Assembly: GCF_900232995.1 (NCBI RefSeq)
Contig: NZ_OCVX01000003.1
Coordinates: forward strand, 417,186 to 481,185
Length of the DNA: 64,000 nucleotides
Source: Mycobacterium simulans
GTDB taxonomy: Bacteria; Actinomycetota; Actinomycetes; Mycobacteriales; Mycobacteriaceae
Direction: 5' to 3'
Part shown: piece after piece, positions 32,844 to 43,912 of the stretch
How the letters are laid out: the number at the start of each line of letters is the position of its first letter
How positions within the stretch are numbered: position 1 is the first letter of the stretch
Position numbers and translations under genes: made by a program
The notes under the pieces: generated by a model
The model's database searches: none
The model's input: the letters and a program-made list of their open reading frames with translations, nothing else
What the model was told of the DNA's origin: nothing

Positions 32844-33548
32844 ATGGCACAGCCTACGGACTTCGAACTGCTTGAGCTGGCAACCCCGTATGCCCTGCAT
32901 GCGATGTCTGACGACGAGCGAGCCGAGATAAGCCGGCGGGTGGCAGCGGCGTCCCCGCCGGTCGCAGCGGCGTTCAACGACGAAGTTCGCGCCGTCCGCG
33001 AGACGATGGCTGTGGCCTCGGCCGCGACCGCCGCCGAACCTCCGGCCCACCTGCGGGCCGCGATCTTGGCCGCAACCGAACCGGCAAAACCTGACTTTAA
33101 GCGCCAGCCACGTTGGCGTACAACTATTTTCGCATCTGCGGCGGCCATCGCGGTGGGGCTGGCAGCCTTTGGTGTCGGGGTGCTGACGCGGCCGACCCCA
33201 ACGCCCACGATGGCCGAGCAAGTTCTCGCGGCACCGGATGTGCAGACGGTCTCCCGCCCGCTCGGCACGGGCACGGCCACGGTGATGTTCTCCCGCGACC
33301 GCAATGCGGGTGTGCTGGTGATGAACAACGTGCCGCCGCCGTCGCCGGGCACCGTCTATCAGATGTGGTTGATCGGCGCCAACGGTCCGACATCGGCGGG
33401 GACGATGGGCACCGCCGCGGTCACGCCCTCGACGAAAGCCATGCTTCCCGACCTCGGAAGCTCGACCGCCCTGGCGTTCACCGTCGAACCCGGCTCCGGA
33501 TCGCCGCAGCCGACCAGTCCGATACTGTCCGAGCTGCCCCTGCGTTAA
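32844..33548 (+). CDS. rskA: anti-sigma-K factor RskA
   Basis: Membrane-anchored anti-sigma factor that binds SigK and is cleaved stepwise to release it. The N-terminal cytosolic zinc-less anti-sigma domain ([32 protein letters not shown]...) is followed by one membrane helix ([20 protein letters not shown], about residues 94-113) and the extracytoplasmic RskA domain ([23 protein letters not shown]...[19 protein letters not shown]). ATG at 32844 lies 9 nt after GAGGAGGAG; the GTG at 32835 directly abuts it and is less likely. The protein is 234 residues, near the usual 232. Its stop shares TTAA with the convergent gene. Confidence 0.93.
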   Translation: MAQPTDFELLELATPYALHAMSDDERAEISRRVAAASPPVAAAFNDEVRAVRETMAVASAATAAEPPAHLRAAILAATEPAKPDFKRQPRWRTTIFASAAAIAVGLAAFGVGVLTRPTPTPTMAEQVLAAPDVQTVSRPLGTGTATVMFSRDRNAGVLVMNNVPPPSPGTVYQMWLIGANGPTSAGTMGTAAVTPSTKAMLPDLGSSTALAFTVEPGSGSPQPTSPILSELPLR

Positions 33549-34393
33549 GTCCGCTTAACCAGGCTTCCCAGCACCGCGACGAGCACTCCGAACGCGACCA
33601 GCGCGACGCCGGCCAGCAGCGTCAGATTCAGCCATAGGTGCAAGCTGTCCTCGGCGTTGCTGACCATCACATCGGCTATCCGGCGGATGTCGCCAGTGGT
33701 CCGATTGAGCGCGTCGTTGACATAGCGACGGCCGACCTCAATTGCGGCCCAACCCGTCGCACCGACCAACAGCGCCGAGACGCCGAGGCCGGTCAGCGCC
33801 TTGCCACGGCGGCGCGCGGCGACCAACGCAAGCAGTGCGCAGGCACCGCTGAGTGCGATCACGGCGATAGTCACCCAGGGACCCCAAACGGCGATCCGGT
33901 GCAGCTGTCCCGGACGCACCGGCTGCGCCGCCGAAACCGTCAACGCGACCTTCAACGTTTCCGGCGCCTTCACGTTGTATGTGCTCAAAACCTGTTGAAT
34001 TGCAGGGTCTTTGAGCATTGGGGCCACATCGATCACCCACTGGTCACCGCCGGCGACCGGATCGTTGAACAACCACCGGTGCGCCGCCCGGTTCACCTGC
34101 GCGAACAGTGGCGGAAACGAAGGGCTCGCGGTGAAGGCGGTAGCGGCGTCGTGCACCACCGAGCTGTCGACGGGGTAGCGCCGTCCGCCGCGATCGTTGA
34201 TGAGCGCCATAGCTCGGGTGGTGAGTTCGGCCGCCATGGCCGACTGCAGCGCCGGATCGCCGGCTGCCTTCTGCGCCAGTGCGGCGTAGCCGCCTTCGTC
34301 GACGATGTTCGTCTGTACCCATGCCGCCGGGATCGCCGCGGCCAGGCTAACCGTGGCGAAGAGCCAGAACAGCATGGTCGCCACGAATCGCAC
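33545..34393 (-). CDS. membrane protein of unknown function, four predicted helices
   Basis: A 282-residue protein with an N-terminal helix ([24 protein letters not shown]), a ~130-residue external domain ([38 protein letters not shown]...), then helices around [40 protein letters not shown] and [20 protein letters not shown]. The plan recalls other actinobacterial integral membrane proteins that open with a V-x-T-x-V-x-D external region. GTG start with TAAGTT 6 nt upstream and no ribosome site. I do not recall a gene here in M. tuberculosis, where rskA is followed directly by Rv0443. Confidence 0.7.
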   Translation of the reverse strand: MRFVATMLFWLFATVSLAAAIPAAWVQTNIVDEGGYAALAQKAAGDPALQSAMAAELTTRAMALINDRGGRRYPVDSSVVHDAATAFTASPSFPPLFAQVNRAAHRWLFNDPVAGGDQWVIDVAPMLKDPAIQQVLSTYNVKAPETLKVALTVSAAQPVRPGQLHRIAVWGPWVTIAVIALSGACALLALVAARRRGKALTGLGVSALLVGATGWAAIEVGRRYVNDALNRTTGDIRRIADVMVSNAEDSLHLWLNLTLLAGVALVAFGVLVAVLGSLVKRT

Positions 34394-34399
34394 GCCTAG

Positions 34400-34405
34400 A
34401 ACTTA
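34400..34405 (-). promoter_or_regulatory. -10 element of the four-helix membrane protein gene (leaderless)
   Basis: On the minus strand TAAGTT ends 6 nt before the GTG at 34393. It overlaps the stop codon of the DinB-like gene upstream. Confidence 0.4.
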
Positions 34406-34915
34406 CTGAATACCCCGCAGATAGGCGGCCTGGCCGAGGTGCTGCGCGCAGTCGTCGATGATGCTGACCAAACGTGCGCTGGCGGTCACCGGGGGATCCC
34501 AGTTGGTGTCCACGATGCGCGACAGCTCGTCGGCGGTGACACTGGCGACGTAATCCAAGGTGAGCTGGTGCACAGCGTGGTAATAGCCGGACAGCAGGTC
34601 GGCAGGGGCACGGACCTTGGCCACATCCTCGGCGTTGTGCCCATAGCCGGTGTCGTTGCGCGGCAAGTCCAGGCCGAACCGGTCGACCCAGCCGTCGCGT
34701 GTCCACACCTGCTCGACGCCGGCCACATCGGCCAGCTGAATGTCTTGCACCCGGGCGCTGTGCCAGATCAGCCACGCGATGCTGTTGGCACTCTCGGACG
34801 GCCGGTAATTCGCGATTTCGTCGGTCAGGCCCTCGGCGAGTTCGTCGACGTGTTCGATCAGCCGCGTGAACGCGTCGCGCAGCAGCTCCCGAGCGGCCGC
34901 GTCGGTGCTGGCCAT
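34403..34915 (-). CDS. DinB-like four-helix bundle protein (Rv0443-like)
   Basis: A 170-residue protein (171 in Rv0443) of the DinB/mycothiol-dependent maleylpyruvate isomerase-like superfamily. Its metal-type His pattern includes IAWLIWHSARVQDIQLADV, GYYHAVHQLTLDYV and DDCAQHLGQAAYLRGIQ: the His residues at about 48, 122 and 160 are where the superfamily binds a metal. It may be a thiol transferase, but the substrate is unknown. The upstream in-frame extension to 35188 is a shadow of the next gene. ATG at 34915 has TAATGT 7 nt upstream. Confidence 0.8.
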   Translation of the reverse strand: MASTDAAARELLRDAFTRLIEHVDELAEGLTDEIANYRPSESANSIAWLIWHSARVQDIQLADVAGVEQVWTRDGWVDRFGLDLPRNDTGYGHNAEDVAKVRAPADLLSGYYHAVHQLTLDYVASVTADELSRIVDTNWDPPVTASARLVSIIDDCAQHLGQAAYLRGIQ

Positions 34916-34922
34916 ACCAGCG

Positions 34923-34928
34923 ACATTA
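34923..34928 (-). promoter_or_regulatory. -10 element of the DinB-like gene (leaderless)
   Basis: On the minus strand TAATGT ends 7 nt before the ATG at 34915, inside the end of the glyoxalase-fold gene. Confidence 0.45.
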
Positions 34929-35300
34929 CGGGAGTGCCCCGTGCCAGACCGCTTCGACGTTGTTGCCATCGGGGTCGCGCACGAAAGCGCCGAAATAGCC
35001 CGGGTGATACTCCGGCCAGAGCCGCGGCGCGTGCAACGACTCCGCACCCACGCCCATAGCGGCGTCGTAGAACGCGCGCACCGCAGTTTCGTCGGCCGCT
35101 TGGAACGCGATGTGGCTTTCTCGATTCGGGCCCATGCCTGAGCCGTCGGCGATCCAGAAATCCGGCTTGCCGTCACGGCCGTATCCAATCGCGACGCCGA
35201 AATCCATTTGGCGGGTATAGCCCAGCACGCCCAACACGGTGTCGTAGAACTCCTGCGATTTCGGGTAGTCGCCGCAGTTGATTCCTAGGTGATCGATCAC
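34926..35300 (-). CDS. VOC/glyoxalase-fold protein
   Basis: A 124-residue single-domain vicinal oxygen chelate protein. It starts MIDHLGINCGDYPKSQEFYDTVLGVLGYTRQMD and ends PGYFGAFVRDPDGNNVEAVWHGAL, with metal-ligand candidates His4, His64 (SHIAFQA) and Glu118. It may be a lyase, isomerase or antibiotic-binding protein; the sequence does not decide. GTG at 35300 faces the amidohydrolase gene across only 17 bp and both appear leaderless from one symmetric promoter. Confidence 0.85.
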   Translation of the reverse strand: MIDHLGINCGDYPKSQEFYDTVLGVLGYTRQMDFGVAIGYGRDGKPDFWIADGSGMGPNRESHIAFQAADETAVRAFYDAAMGVGAESLHAPRLWPEYHPGYFGAFVRDPDGNNVEAVWHGALP

Positions 35301-35305
35301 GGTCG

Positions 35306-35312
35306 TAGATTA
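35306..35312. promoter_or_regulatory. symmetric bidirectional leaderless promoter
   Basis: TAGATTA contains the -10 hexamer TAGATT on the plus strand (35306-35311) and TAATCT on the minus strand (35312-35307). Each ends exactly 6 nt before a start codon: ATG 35318 and GTG 35300. The arrangement is symmetric about base 35309 in a 17-bp intergenic region without ribosome sites. Confidence 0.6.
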
Positions 35313-35317
35313 GTTGG

Positions 35318-37057
<1,740 letters not shown>

Positions 37058-37130
37058 CAACGGTTGCTGTAAGACCCTTGCGGATAGTCACCATTATCCC
37101 GATATGGCCACACCAACTGACGGTGCCGGG

Positions 37131-37136
37131 TAGTTT
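37131..37136 (+). promoter_or_regulatory. -10 element of the PPE gene (leaderless)
   Basis: TAGTTT ends 6 nt before the GTG at 37143; no ribosome site is visible. Confidence 0.45.
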
Positions 37137-37142
37137 GAGTAG

Positions 37143-38573
37143 GTGACAAACCCGCATTTCGCGTGGTTGCCGCCAGAGATTAATTCGGCACTGATGTTCG
37201 CCGGTCCCGGGGCGGGACCGTTGCTTGCCGCGTCCGCGGCCTGGAACGGACTCGCCGCGGATTTGCTGTCATCAGTGGAGTCGTTTGCGTCTGTGACGGC
37301 GGACCTGACCAGTGGCGCCTGGCTGGGTCCGTCATCGGCTGCGATGATGGCCGTCGCGACGCAGTACATGGCGTGGCTCAGCGCTGCCGCGGTACAGGCA
37401 GAGCAGGCGGCCGCACAGGCGGGCGCCATCGCGTCCGCATTCGAAGCGGCGCTGGCGGCCACGGTTCAGCCCGCGGTAGTTGCGGCCAATCGTGGCCTGA
37501 TGCAGGTGTTGGCGGCCACGAACTGGTTGGGGTTCAACACCCCGGCGATCATGGACATCGAGGCCGCGTACGAGCAGATGTGGGCGCTGGACGTGGCGGC
37601 GATGGCCGCTTACCACTTCGATGCGTCCGCGGCCGCGTCACAACTCGCGCCCTGGCAACAGGTGCTGCGCAACCTCGGCATCGACATCAGCAAAAACGGC
37701 TTCAACCTGGGCTTCAACAACACTGGCATCGGCAATATCGGCAATAACAATGTCGGCAACTTCAACTGGGGTAGCGGAAACACCGGCAATCGCAACCTGG
37801 GTATTGGCAACACCGGCAATTACAACCTGGGCGGGGGAAACCTGGGCAGCGGGAATGTCGGCTTCGGCAATACCGGCAGCTGGGCCTTCGGATTCGGACT
37901 CACCGGCAATCACCAAGTCGGCTTCGGTGGCTTCAACTCCGGTAGCGGCAACGTCGGCTTCGGGAACTCCGGTACCGGAAACACCGGCATTTTCAATTCC
38001 GGCAGCTACAACACGGGCATCGGGAATTCGGGCTCCCTCAACGACGGCCTCGGGAACTCGTCGATCAACGCGGGCCTCAGCATGGGCACAGGCTCCTGGC
38101 ACTCGGGAATGGCGGACGCCGGTGTCAGCGCGGACGCCGGCTTAGCGAACTCCGCGCGCTACGCCACGGGCGGCTTGGGCACGGCTGCCCTGAGCTCGGG
38201 CCTGCTCAACTCGGCCTTGGCGAATACGGGCAGCCTCCACCCGGGAGTTGCCAGCGCTTTGAACTCTGGCATGACCAACGCGGCCGCTGCCCCTGCCGCG
38301 GCTCCTGCCAGCGGCCTCGAATCGGCCAACTCGAACACCGGTGCCGCCAGCGGGTCCGCGGCCAACCCTGGCCTACGCGGCACTGGCGCCGGCACCGGCT
38401 ACACAGGCTTCTACAATTCGGCCAGCAACGACCCGGGTTTACGGAGCACGGCCATGCGTGAGGGGAACCCCGCAAGCCCAGCCATCCCCCGGTCAAACTT
38501 CTACCCGGACGAGCGCGAAACCGGCGGGCCACTACGGCTTATCAAGGAGCCAGAGCCAACCCCACCCGAGTAG
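37143..38573 (+). CDS. PPE-family protein of the MPTR subgroup (PPE10-like)
   Basis: A 476-residue PPE protein, homologue of PPE10 (Rv0442c) by position and sequence. The PPE domain (about residues 1-180) starts PHFAWLPPEINSALMFAGPGAGPLLAASAAWNGLA and contains the W-x-G motif GAWLGPSS. From about residue 185 come pentapeptide-like MPTR repeats of the form N-x-G-x-x-N-x-G (LGFNNTGIGNIGNNNVGNFNWGSGNTGN...), then a Ser/Ala/Asn-rich tail ending in charged PRSNFYPDERETGGPLRLIKEPEP. MPTR proteins are secreted by ESX-5, and PPE10 affects capsule integrity in M. marinum. It stands upstream of the groEL2 convergent pair, as in M. tuberculosis. Confidence 0.9.
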   Translation: MTNPHFAWLPPEINSALMFAGPGAGPLLAASAAWNGLAADLLSSVESFASVTADLTSGAWLGPSSAAMMAVATQYMAWLSAAAVQAEQAAAQAGAIASAFEAALAATVQPAVVAANRGLMQVLAATNWLGFNTPAIMDIEAAYEQMWALDVAAMAAYHFDASAAASQLAPWQQVLRNLGIDISKNGFNLGFNNTGIGNIGNNNVGNFNWGSGNTGNRNLGIGNTGNYNLGGGNLGSGNVGFGNTGSWAFGFGLTGNHQVGFGGFNSGSGNVGFGNSGTGNTGIFNSGSYNTGIGNSGSLNDGLGNSSINAGLSMGTGSWHSGMADAGVSADAGLANSARYATGGLGTAALSSGLLNSALANTGSLHPGVASALNSGMTNAAAAPAAAPASGLESANSNTGAASGSAANPGLRGTGAGTGYTGFYNSASNDPGLRSTAMREGNPASPAIPRSNFYPDERETGGPLRLIKEPEPTPPE

Positions 38574-38581
38574 CAGCGGCC

Positions 38582-38587
38582 TATCCT
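38582..38587 (+). promoter_or_regulatory. -10 element of the Rv0441c-like gene (leaderless)
   Basis: TATCCT ends 7 nt before the ATG at 38595 and no ribosome site is present. Confidence 0.45.
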
Positions 38588-38594
38588 CGAAGCC

Positions 38595-38996
38595 ATGAGC
38601 GAAAAGGGTGCGAAAAAGGTAGATCTCGAACGACTCGCGGCCGCTCTACCCGACTTCCCGTTTGCCTACCTGATCACCGTCGATGACGGGTATCGCGTAC
38701 ACACCGTGACGGTCGAACCGGTACTGCGCGAAGCGCTCCTCGATATCGGGCTCATCGGAGGGCGCACCCGCAAAAACCTGGCCCAGCGCAGCCACGTCAC
38801 CCTGCTATGGCCCCCGCCTGAGCCCGGCGGCTACTCGCTGATCGTCGACGGCAGCGCCCTGGTCACCGATTCCGACGCCGAGGCGGCGCGGCTGAGGGTC
38901 GTGCCCACCCGCGCGCTACTGCACCGCGACGCCGACTCGCCCTCGGCGGCCAAGGGCTGCCTGCACGACTGCGTGGTGTTCTCAGTACCGGCATAA
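38595..38996 (+). CDS. conserved hypothetical protein (Rv0441c-like), possible split-barrel fold
   Basis: A 133-residue soluble protein conserved at this position next to groEL2. The sequence [30 protein letters not shown]...[32 protein letters not shown] reads like an FMN-binding split barrel of the pyridoxamine-phosphate-oxidase type, but no FMN-binding residues can be assigned with confidence. It is 21 nt after the PPE stop, yet has its own leaderless-type -10. It converges with groEL2 across a shared terminator. Function unknown. Confidence 0.7.
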   Translation: MSEKGAKKVDLERLAAALPDFPFAYLITVDDGYRVHTVTVEPVLREALLDIGLIGGRTRKNLAQRSHVTLLWPPPEPGGYSLIVDGSALVTDSDAEAARLRVVPTRALLHRDADSPSAAKGCLHDCVVFSVPA

Positions 38997-38998
38997 CG

Positions 38999-39032
38999 AA
39001 AAAGCCCGGCCCCCAAGGGGACCGGGCTTTTT
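38999..39032. terminator. bidirectional intrinsic terminator between the Rv0441c-like gene and groEL2
   Basis: AAAAAGCCCGG (38999-39009) pairs with CCGGGCTTTTT (39022-39032) around a CCCC/GGGG inner stem. A-run and T-run flanks make it work in both directions for the two convergent genes. Confidence 0.9.
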
Positions 39033-39044
39033 CTCGAATTCGGA

Positions 39045-40730
<1,686 letters not shown>

Positions 40731-40817
40731 TTACTTACGCTGGCCGGGCGCAGTGCCCGCGACGGACGACCAAGGATGTCGTGGAACCACGCCCAAGCCC
40801 GGTCTCACCGTCCCGAC

Positions 40818-40844
40818 CTAGCACTCACCAGTCGCGAGTGCCAA
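40818..40844. promoter_or_regulatory. CIRCE operator 1 (HrcA site) of groEL2
   Basis: TAGCACTC-N9-GAGTGCCAA, an almost perfect copy of the CIRCE consensus TTAGCACTC-N9-GAGTGCTAA. HrcA represses heat-shock chaperonin genes from such sites. Confidence 0.88.
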
Positions 40845-40852
40845 CGTCATTC

Positions 40853-40878
40853 TTAGCACTCGCCTATGCCGAGTGCAA
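40853..40878. promoter_or_regulatory. CIRCE operator 2 (HrcA site) of groEL2
   Basis: TTAGCACTC-N9-GAGTGCAA, about 35 bp from the first copy on the same side of groEL2. Left arm is a perfect match to consensus. Confidence 0.88.
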
Positions 40879-40989
40879 GCACGAGGGGGGCCCCTAACTG
40901 TCGCCGCCGACTGTGAATCACGCGACGCTTCATCGGCGTGTCTCGTCGCGACGTTCACACTCAGGACAAGGTGCCACGAACCACGACAA

Positions 40990-42426
40990 CTACTTCATCC
41001 AGTAGTCGCCGGGAATCATCGCGCGGGTGCGCTCGAAGAAGGTCCGGCCGCTGTAGGGCAGCTGGGTAACGACTTTGCCGCTGGGATGCCGGTAGTAGCT
41101 GTTGCAGTTCGACAGCCAGACCTTGCCTTGCATGGAGTCCTGGATCTCGTCGTTGTAGCGCCGCTGCGCGTCGGGTGTCACCTCGATGGTGCGCGCTGCG
41201 TGGCTCACCATCTGGTCCAGAAGGTAGCGGATGAAGGTCGTCTGCGCTTCGTGGATATAGATGATCGAGTTGACGCCATTCGTGTTCGGGCCGTACAGCA
41301 TGAAGAAGTTCGGATATCCGGTGACCAGCGTGCCCAGATAGGCCTCGGCGCCGTCGCGCCAGTCGTCGCGAAGGTGACGCCCCCCGATTCCGTACACGTC
41401 GATGCTGGCCAGGTAGTCGGCGGCCTTGAACCCGGTGCCATAGATCACGGTGTCGACGCGGTGTTCGACGCCGTCGACGGTGCGCACGCCGTGCTCGGTC
41501 AGCTCGGCGATCGTCGCGGTTTCCAGACGGACGTGCGGCAACGCGAAGGTGGGGTACCAGTCGCGCGACATCAGCGGTCGCTTGCAGCCGACCGGATAGT
41601 CCGGCGTCAGCTTGGCACGCAGTTCGGGGTCGGCGACCTTGCGTAGCAGGTAGCCGCGCGCGAGTTCGGTCGCATCGCGCGTCTGCGCGGCGTCGGTGTC
41701 GAAGCTGGATGACTCGTAGGCGTCGAAGGCCTCGTCGCGCAGTTTCTGTGCGGCAGCCGGATCACGCTCGAACAGCTGGTGCTGCTCGGCGGCAAACGGG
41801 AAGTCGAATCGAGGAGCGATCCAGATCGGCGTCCGCTGAAACACCGTGAGATGCGCGGTCTGCGGCGCGATCGCGGGAACGTACTGCACCGCGCTGGCGC
41901 CCGTACCGATGGACGCCACCCGCTCCCCCGCCGTCGACCTGCTGTGATCCCACCGGGCCGAATGGAATTGCCGGCCCCGAAACCGTTGCACACCTGGGAT
42001 GTCCGGGACGTTGGGCACGTCAAGCATCCCGACCGCACTCACCACGACGTCGAAATCGTGCTGCCGGCCAGCGTCGGTGCACAGCGTCCAGCGCTTTAGC
42101 GCGTCGGACCACCGCACCGTGGTGATGGCGGTATTCGGCCGCAAGTGAGCGCCCAACCCGTGGTCGGCGGCAACCTTCTCCAGGTAGGCGAGGATCTCGG
42201 GCTGGTTGGCGTACGTCTTGCTCCAGCGCGGGTTGGGCGCAAACGAGTACGAGTACAGATGCGAGGGGACATCGCAGGCCGCACCCGGGAAGGTGTTGTG
42301 CCGCCAAGTTCCGCCGAAACCGTCGGCGCGGTCGAAGATTGTGAAGTCGTGGCCACCGCCGGCGAGCTGGATACCCATCGCGATGCCTCCGGCGCCGGCT
42401 CCGATCACTCCGACATTCAGCCCCAT
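40990..42426 (-). CDS. flavin-dependent monooxygenase, Baeyer-Villiger type
   Basis: A 478-residue FAD/NADPH monooxygenase. The FAD Rossmann motif GVIGAGAGGIAMG is near residue 6, the Baeyer-Villiger/FMO fingerprint F-x-G-x3-H-x3-W-D appears as FRGRQFHSARWDHS (about residues 150-163), and the NADPH motif SIGTGASAVQYVP follows. It also has YGTGFKAADYLAS and FFMLYGPNTNGVNSI near the C-terminus. It would insert oxygen next to a ketone or oxidise a heteroatom; substrate unknown. ATG at 42426 overlaps the upstream VOC gene by 10 nt; the longer frame to 42501 is a shadow. No clear ribosome site. Confidence 0.87.
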   Translation of the reverse strand: MGLNVGVIGAGAGGIAMGIQLAGGGHDFTIFDRADGFGGTWRHNTFPGAACDVPSHLYSYSFAPNPRWSKTYANQPEILAYLEKVAADHGLGAHLRPNTAITTVRWSDALKRWTLCTDAGRQHDFDVVVSAVGMLDVPNVPDIPGVQRFRGRQFHSARWDHSRSTAGERVASIGTGASAVQYVPAIAPQTAHLTVFQRTPIWIAPRFDFPFAAEQHQLFERDPAAAQKLRDEAFDAYESSSFDTDAAQTRDATELARGYLLRKVADPELRAKLTPDYPVGCKRPLMSRDWYPTFALPHVRLETATIAELTEHGVRTVDGVEHRVDTVIYGTGFKAADYLASIDVYGIGGRHLRDDWRDGAEAYLGTLVTGYPNFFMLYGPNTNGVNSIIYIHEAQTTFIRYLLDQMVSHAARTIEVTPDAQRRYNDEIQDSMQGKVWLSNCNSYYRHPSGKVVTQLPYSGRTFFERTRAMIPGDYWMK

Positions 42427-42890
42427 TGCGCGAAATAGGGTCGCTGCGGGCGGCTTTTCTCCACGAGGATGAACACCACGCCCCACGGATCGACGAACCA
42501 TGTCGTGCGAACTCGCGCTACCTCCGCGATCCCGCTGACTAGGAAGCGCACCCCCTTGCTGTCGAGCTCTGCCCGGGTCGCCTCGATGTCCTCACAGATC
42601 AGCCCGACGTGCGACAGCCCGTGATCCGTCAGGGCGGCCCGCTGGTCGGCGCCGTCGACGTTGAGGTACTCGATCACTTCGATGACGCGGTCGCCGTCGT
42701 CCCCAAATCCCACGACGGCGGCCTTCATCGCGGGGTCGGACACCAGCTCGCCCATGTCGTTGCGAATGGCGTTACCGGCCATGACATACGGCGGCGAGAG
42801 CACTTGCAGGCCCAAGACGTCGCGATAGAACGCCACCGCGGCCTCACAATCGGATACGCACACACCGCTGTGGGCCAGCCCGGTAATCAC
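42417..42890 (-). CDS. VOC/glyoxalase-fold protein upstream of the monooxygenase
   Basis: A 157-residue vicinal oxygen chelate protein from GTG 42890 (VITGLAHSGVCVSDCEAAVAFYRDVLGLQVL). The second half, LSHVGLICEDIEATRAELDSKGVRFL...TTWFVDPWGVVFILVEK, gives the matching beta-alpha-beta-beta-beta module; metal ligands may be His7, His107 and Glu147. The frame remains open to 43100 but that part overlaps the SDR gene. The chosen GTG has TAACGT 7 nt upstream and no ribosome site. It is co-transcribed with the monooxygenase and may act on the same compound. Confidence 0.75.
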   Translation of the reverse strand: MITGLAHSGVCVSDCEAAVAFYRDVLGLQVLSPPYVMAGNAIRNDMGELVSDPAMKAAVVGFGDDGDRVIEVIEYLNVDGADQRAALTDHGLSHVGLICEDIEATRAELDSKGVRFLVSGIAEVARVRTTWFVDPWGVVFILVEKSRPQRPYFAQWG

Positions 42891-42897
42891 GTTCTCG

Positions 42898-42903
42898 ACG
42901 TTA
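42898..42903 (-). promoter_or_regulatory. -10 element of the VOC-monooxygenase operon (leaderless)
   Basis: On the minus strand TAACGT ends 7 nt before the GTG at 42890. Confidence 0.45.
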
Positions 42904-42946
42904 CTCGTCGAAGTTGCAGGTAACAGCCGGTCCTCAACGGGTTGAG

Positions 42947-42952
42947 TATCTT
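42947..42952 (+). promoter_or_regulatory. -10 element of the SDR-moeA2 operon (leaderless)
   Basis: TATCTT ends 7 nt before the ATG at 42960; no ribosome site. Confidence 0.45.
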
Positions 42953-42959
42953 TTGCCCC

Positions 42960-43910
42960 ATGGGATCGAACGACAAGAACACCCGCAAATGGTCGGAGTC
43001 CGACATACCGGACCAAAGCGGCCGTGTCGTCATCGTCACCGGCGCCAACACCGGCATCGGCTACGAGACCGCCGCCGCGCTGGCCTTTCACGGTGCGCAC
43101 GTCGTGCTGGCCATACGCAACCTAGAGAAGGGCAACGCCGCCCTGGCACGTATCGTCGCCGCCAAACCACAAGCCGACGTCACCCTGCAGGAACTGGATC
43201 TGAGCTCACTGGACTCGGTGCGCGCGGCCGCTAACGCACTGCGCAACGCCTACCCGCGCATCGACTTGCTGATCAACAACGCAGGGGTGATGTGGACGCC
43301 CAAGCAGGTCACCAAAGACGGCTTCGAGATGCAGTTCGGCACCAACCACCTCGGTCATTTCGCACTGACCGGGCTGCTGCTCGACCACCTGCTGCCGGTG
43401 CGCGGTTCGCGCGTGGTGACCGTCAGCAGTCTCGGCCATCGGATTCGTGCCACTATCCACTTCGACGATCTGCAGTGGGAACGTCGTTATGACCGGGTCG
43501 CCGCCTACGGGCAAGCCAAGCTGGCCAACCTGCTGTTCACCTATGAGTTGCAGCGCCGGTTGGCCGCTCAGGCAGAACAGGATCCCAAGGCGGCCACCAT
43601 CGCCGTCGCCGCCCACCCGGGTGGCTCCAACACCGAGCTGGCCCGGAACCTGCCGAAAATTTTCCAGCCGGCCGTCAACATGCTGGGACCGTTGCTCTTC
43701 CAAAGCCCCGAGATGGGCGCGCTGCCAACGCTGCGGGCCGCCACCGATCCGTCCGTCATGGGCGGGCAGTACTACGGTCCAGACGGTTTCGCCGAACAAC
43801 GGGGCCACCCCAAGCTCGTTACGTCCAGCGCCCAGTCCCATGACGAGGACCTGCAGCGCCGGCTGTGGACGGTGTCCGAAGAACTCACCGGCGTCAGCTT
43901 CGGAGTTTGA
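42960..43910 (+). CDS. short-chain dehydrogenase/reductase (Rv0439c-like)
   Basis: A 316-residue NAD(P)-dependent SDR, homologue of Rv0439c (311 residues). The cofactor motif is VVIVTGANTGIGYETAAALAFHGAHVVLAIRN (TGxxxGxG), then LLINNAGVM (NNAG), the catalytic Ser in RVVTVSSLGHRI and Y-x3-K as AAYGQAKLANL. The length and the Y-GQAKLAN motif resemble retinol dehydrogenase-like SDRs. Start ATG 42960, six codons inside a slightly longer frame; leaderless -10 upstream. It ends 2 nt before the moeA2 start. Confidence 0.9.
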   Translation: MGSNDKNTRKWSESDIPDQSGRVVIVTGANTGIGYETAAALAFHGAHVVLAIRNLEKGNAALARIVAAKPQADVTLQELDLSSLDSVRAAANALRNAYPRIDLLINNAGVMWTPKQVTKDGFEMQFGTNHLGHFALTGLLLDHLLPVRGSRVVTVSSLGHRIRATIHFDDLQWERRYDRVAAYGQAKLANLLFTYELQRRLAAQAEQDPKAATIAVAAHPGGSNTELARNLPKIFQPAVNMLGPLLFQSPEMGALPTLRAATDPSVMGGQYYGPDGFAEQRGHPKLVTSSAQSHDEDLQRRLWTVSEELTGVSFGV

Positions 43911-43912
43911 TG

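Noticed and set aside
37680..38060. Repeats in the PPE gene as a separate repeat element
   Set aside because: They encode the MPTR pentapeptides of the PPE protein and need no other explanation.
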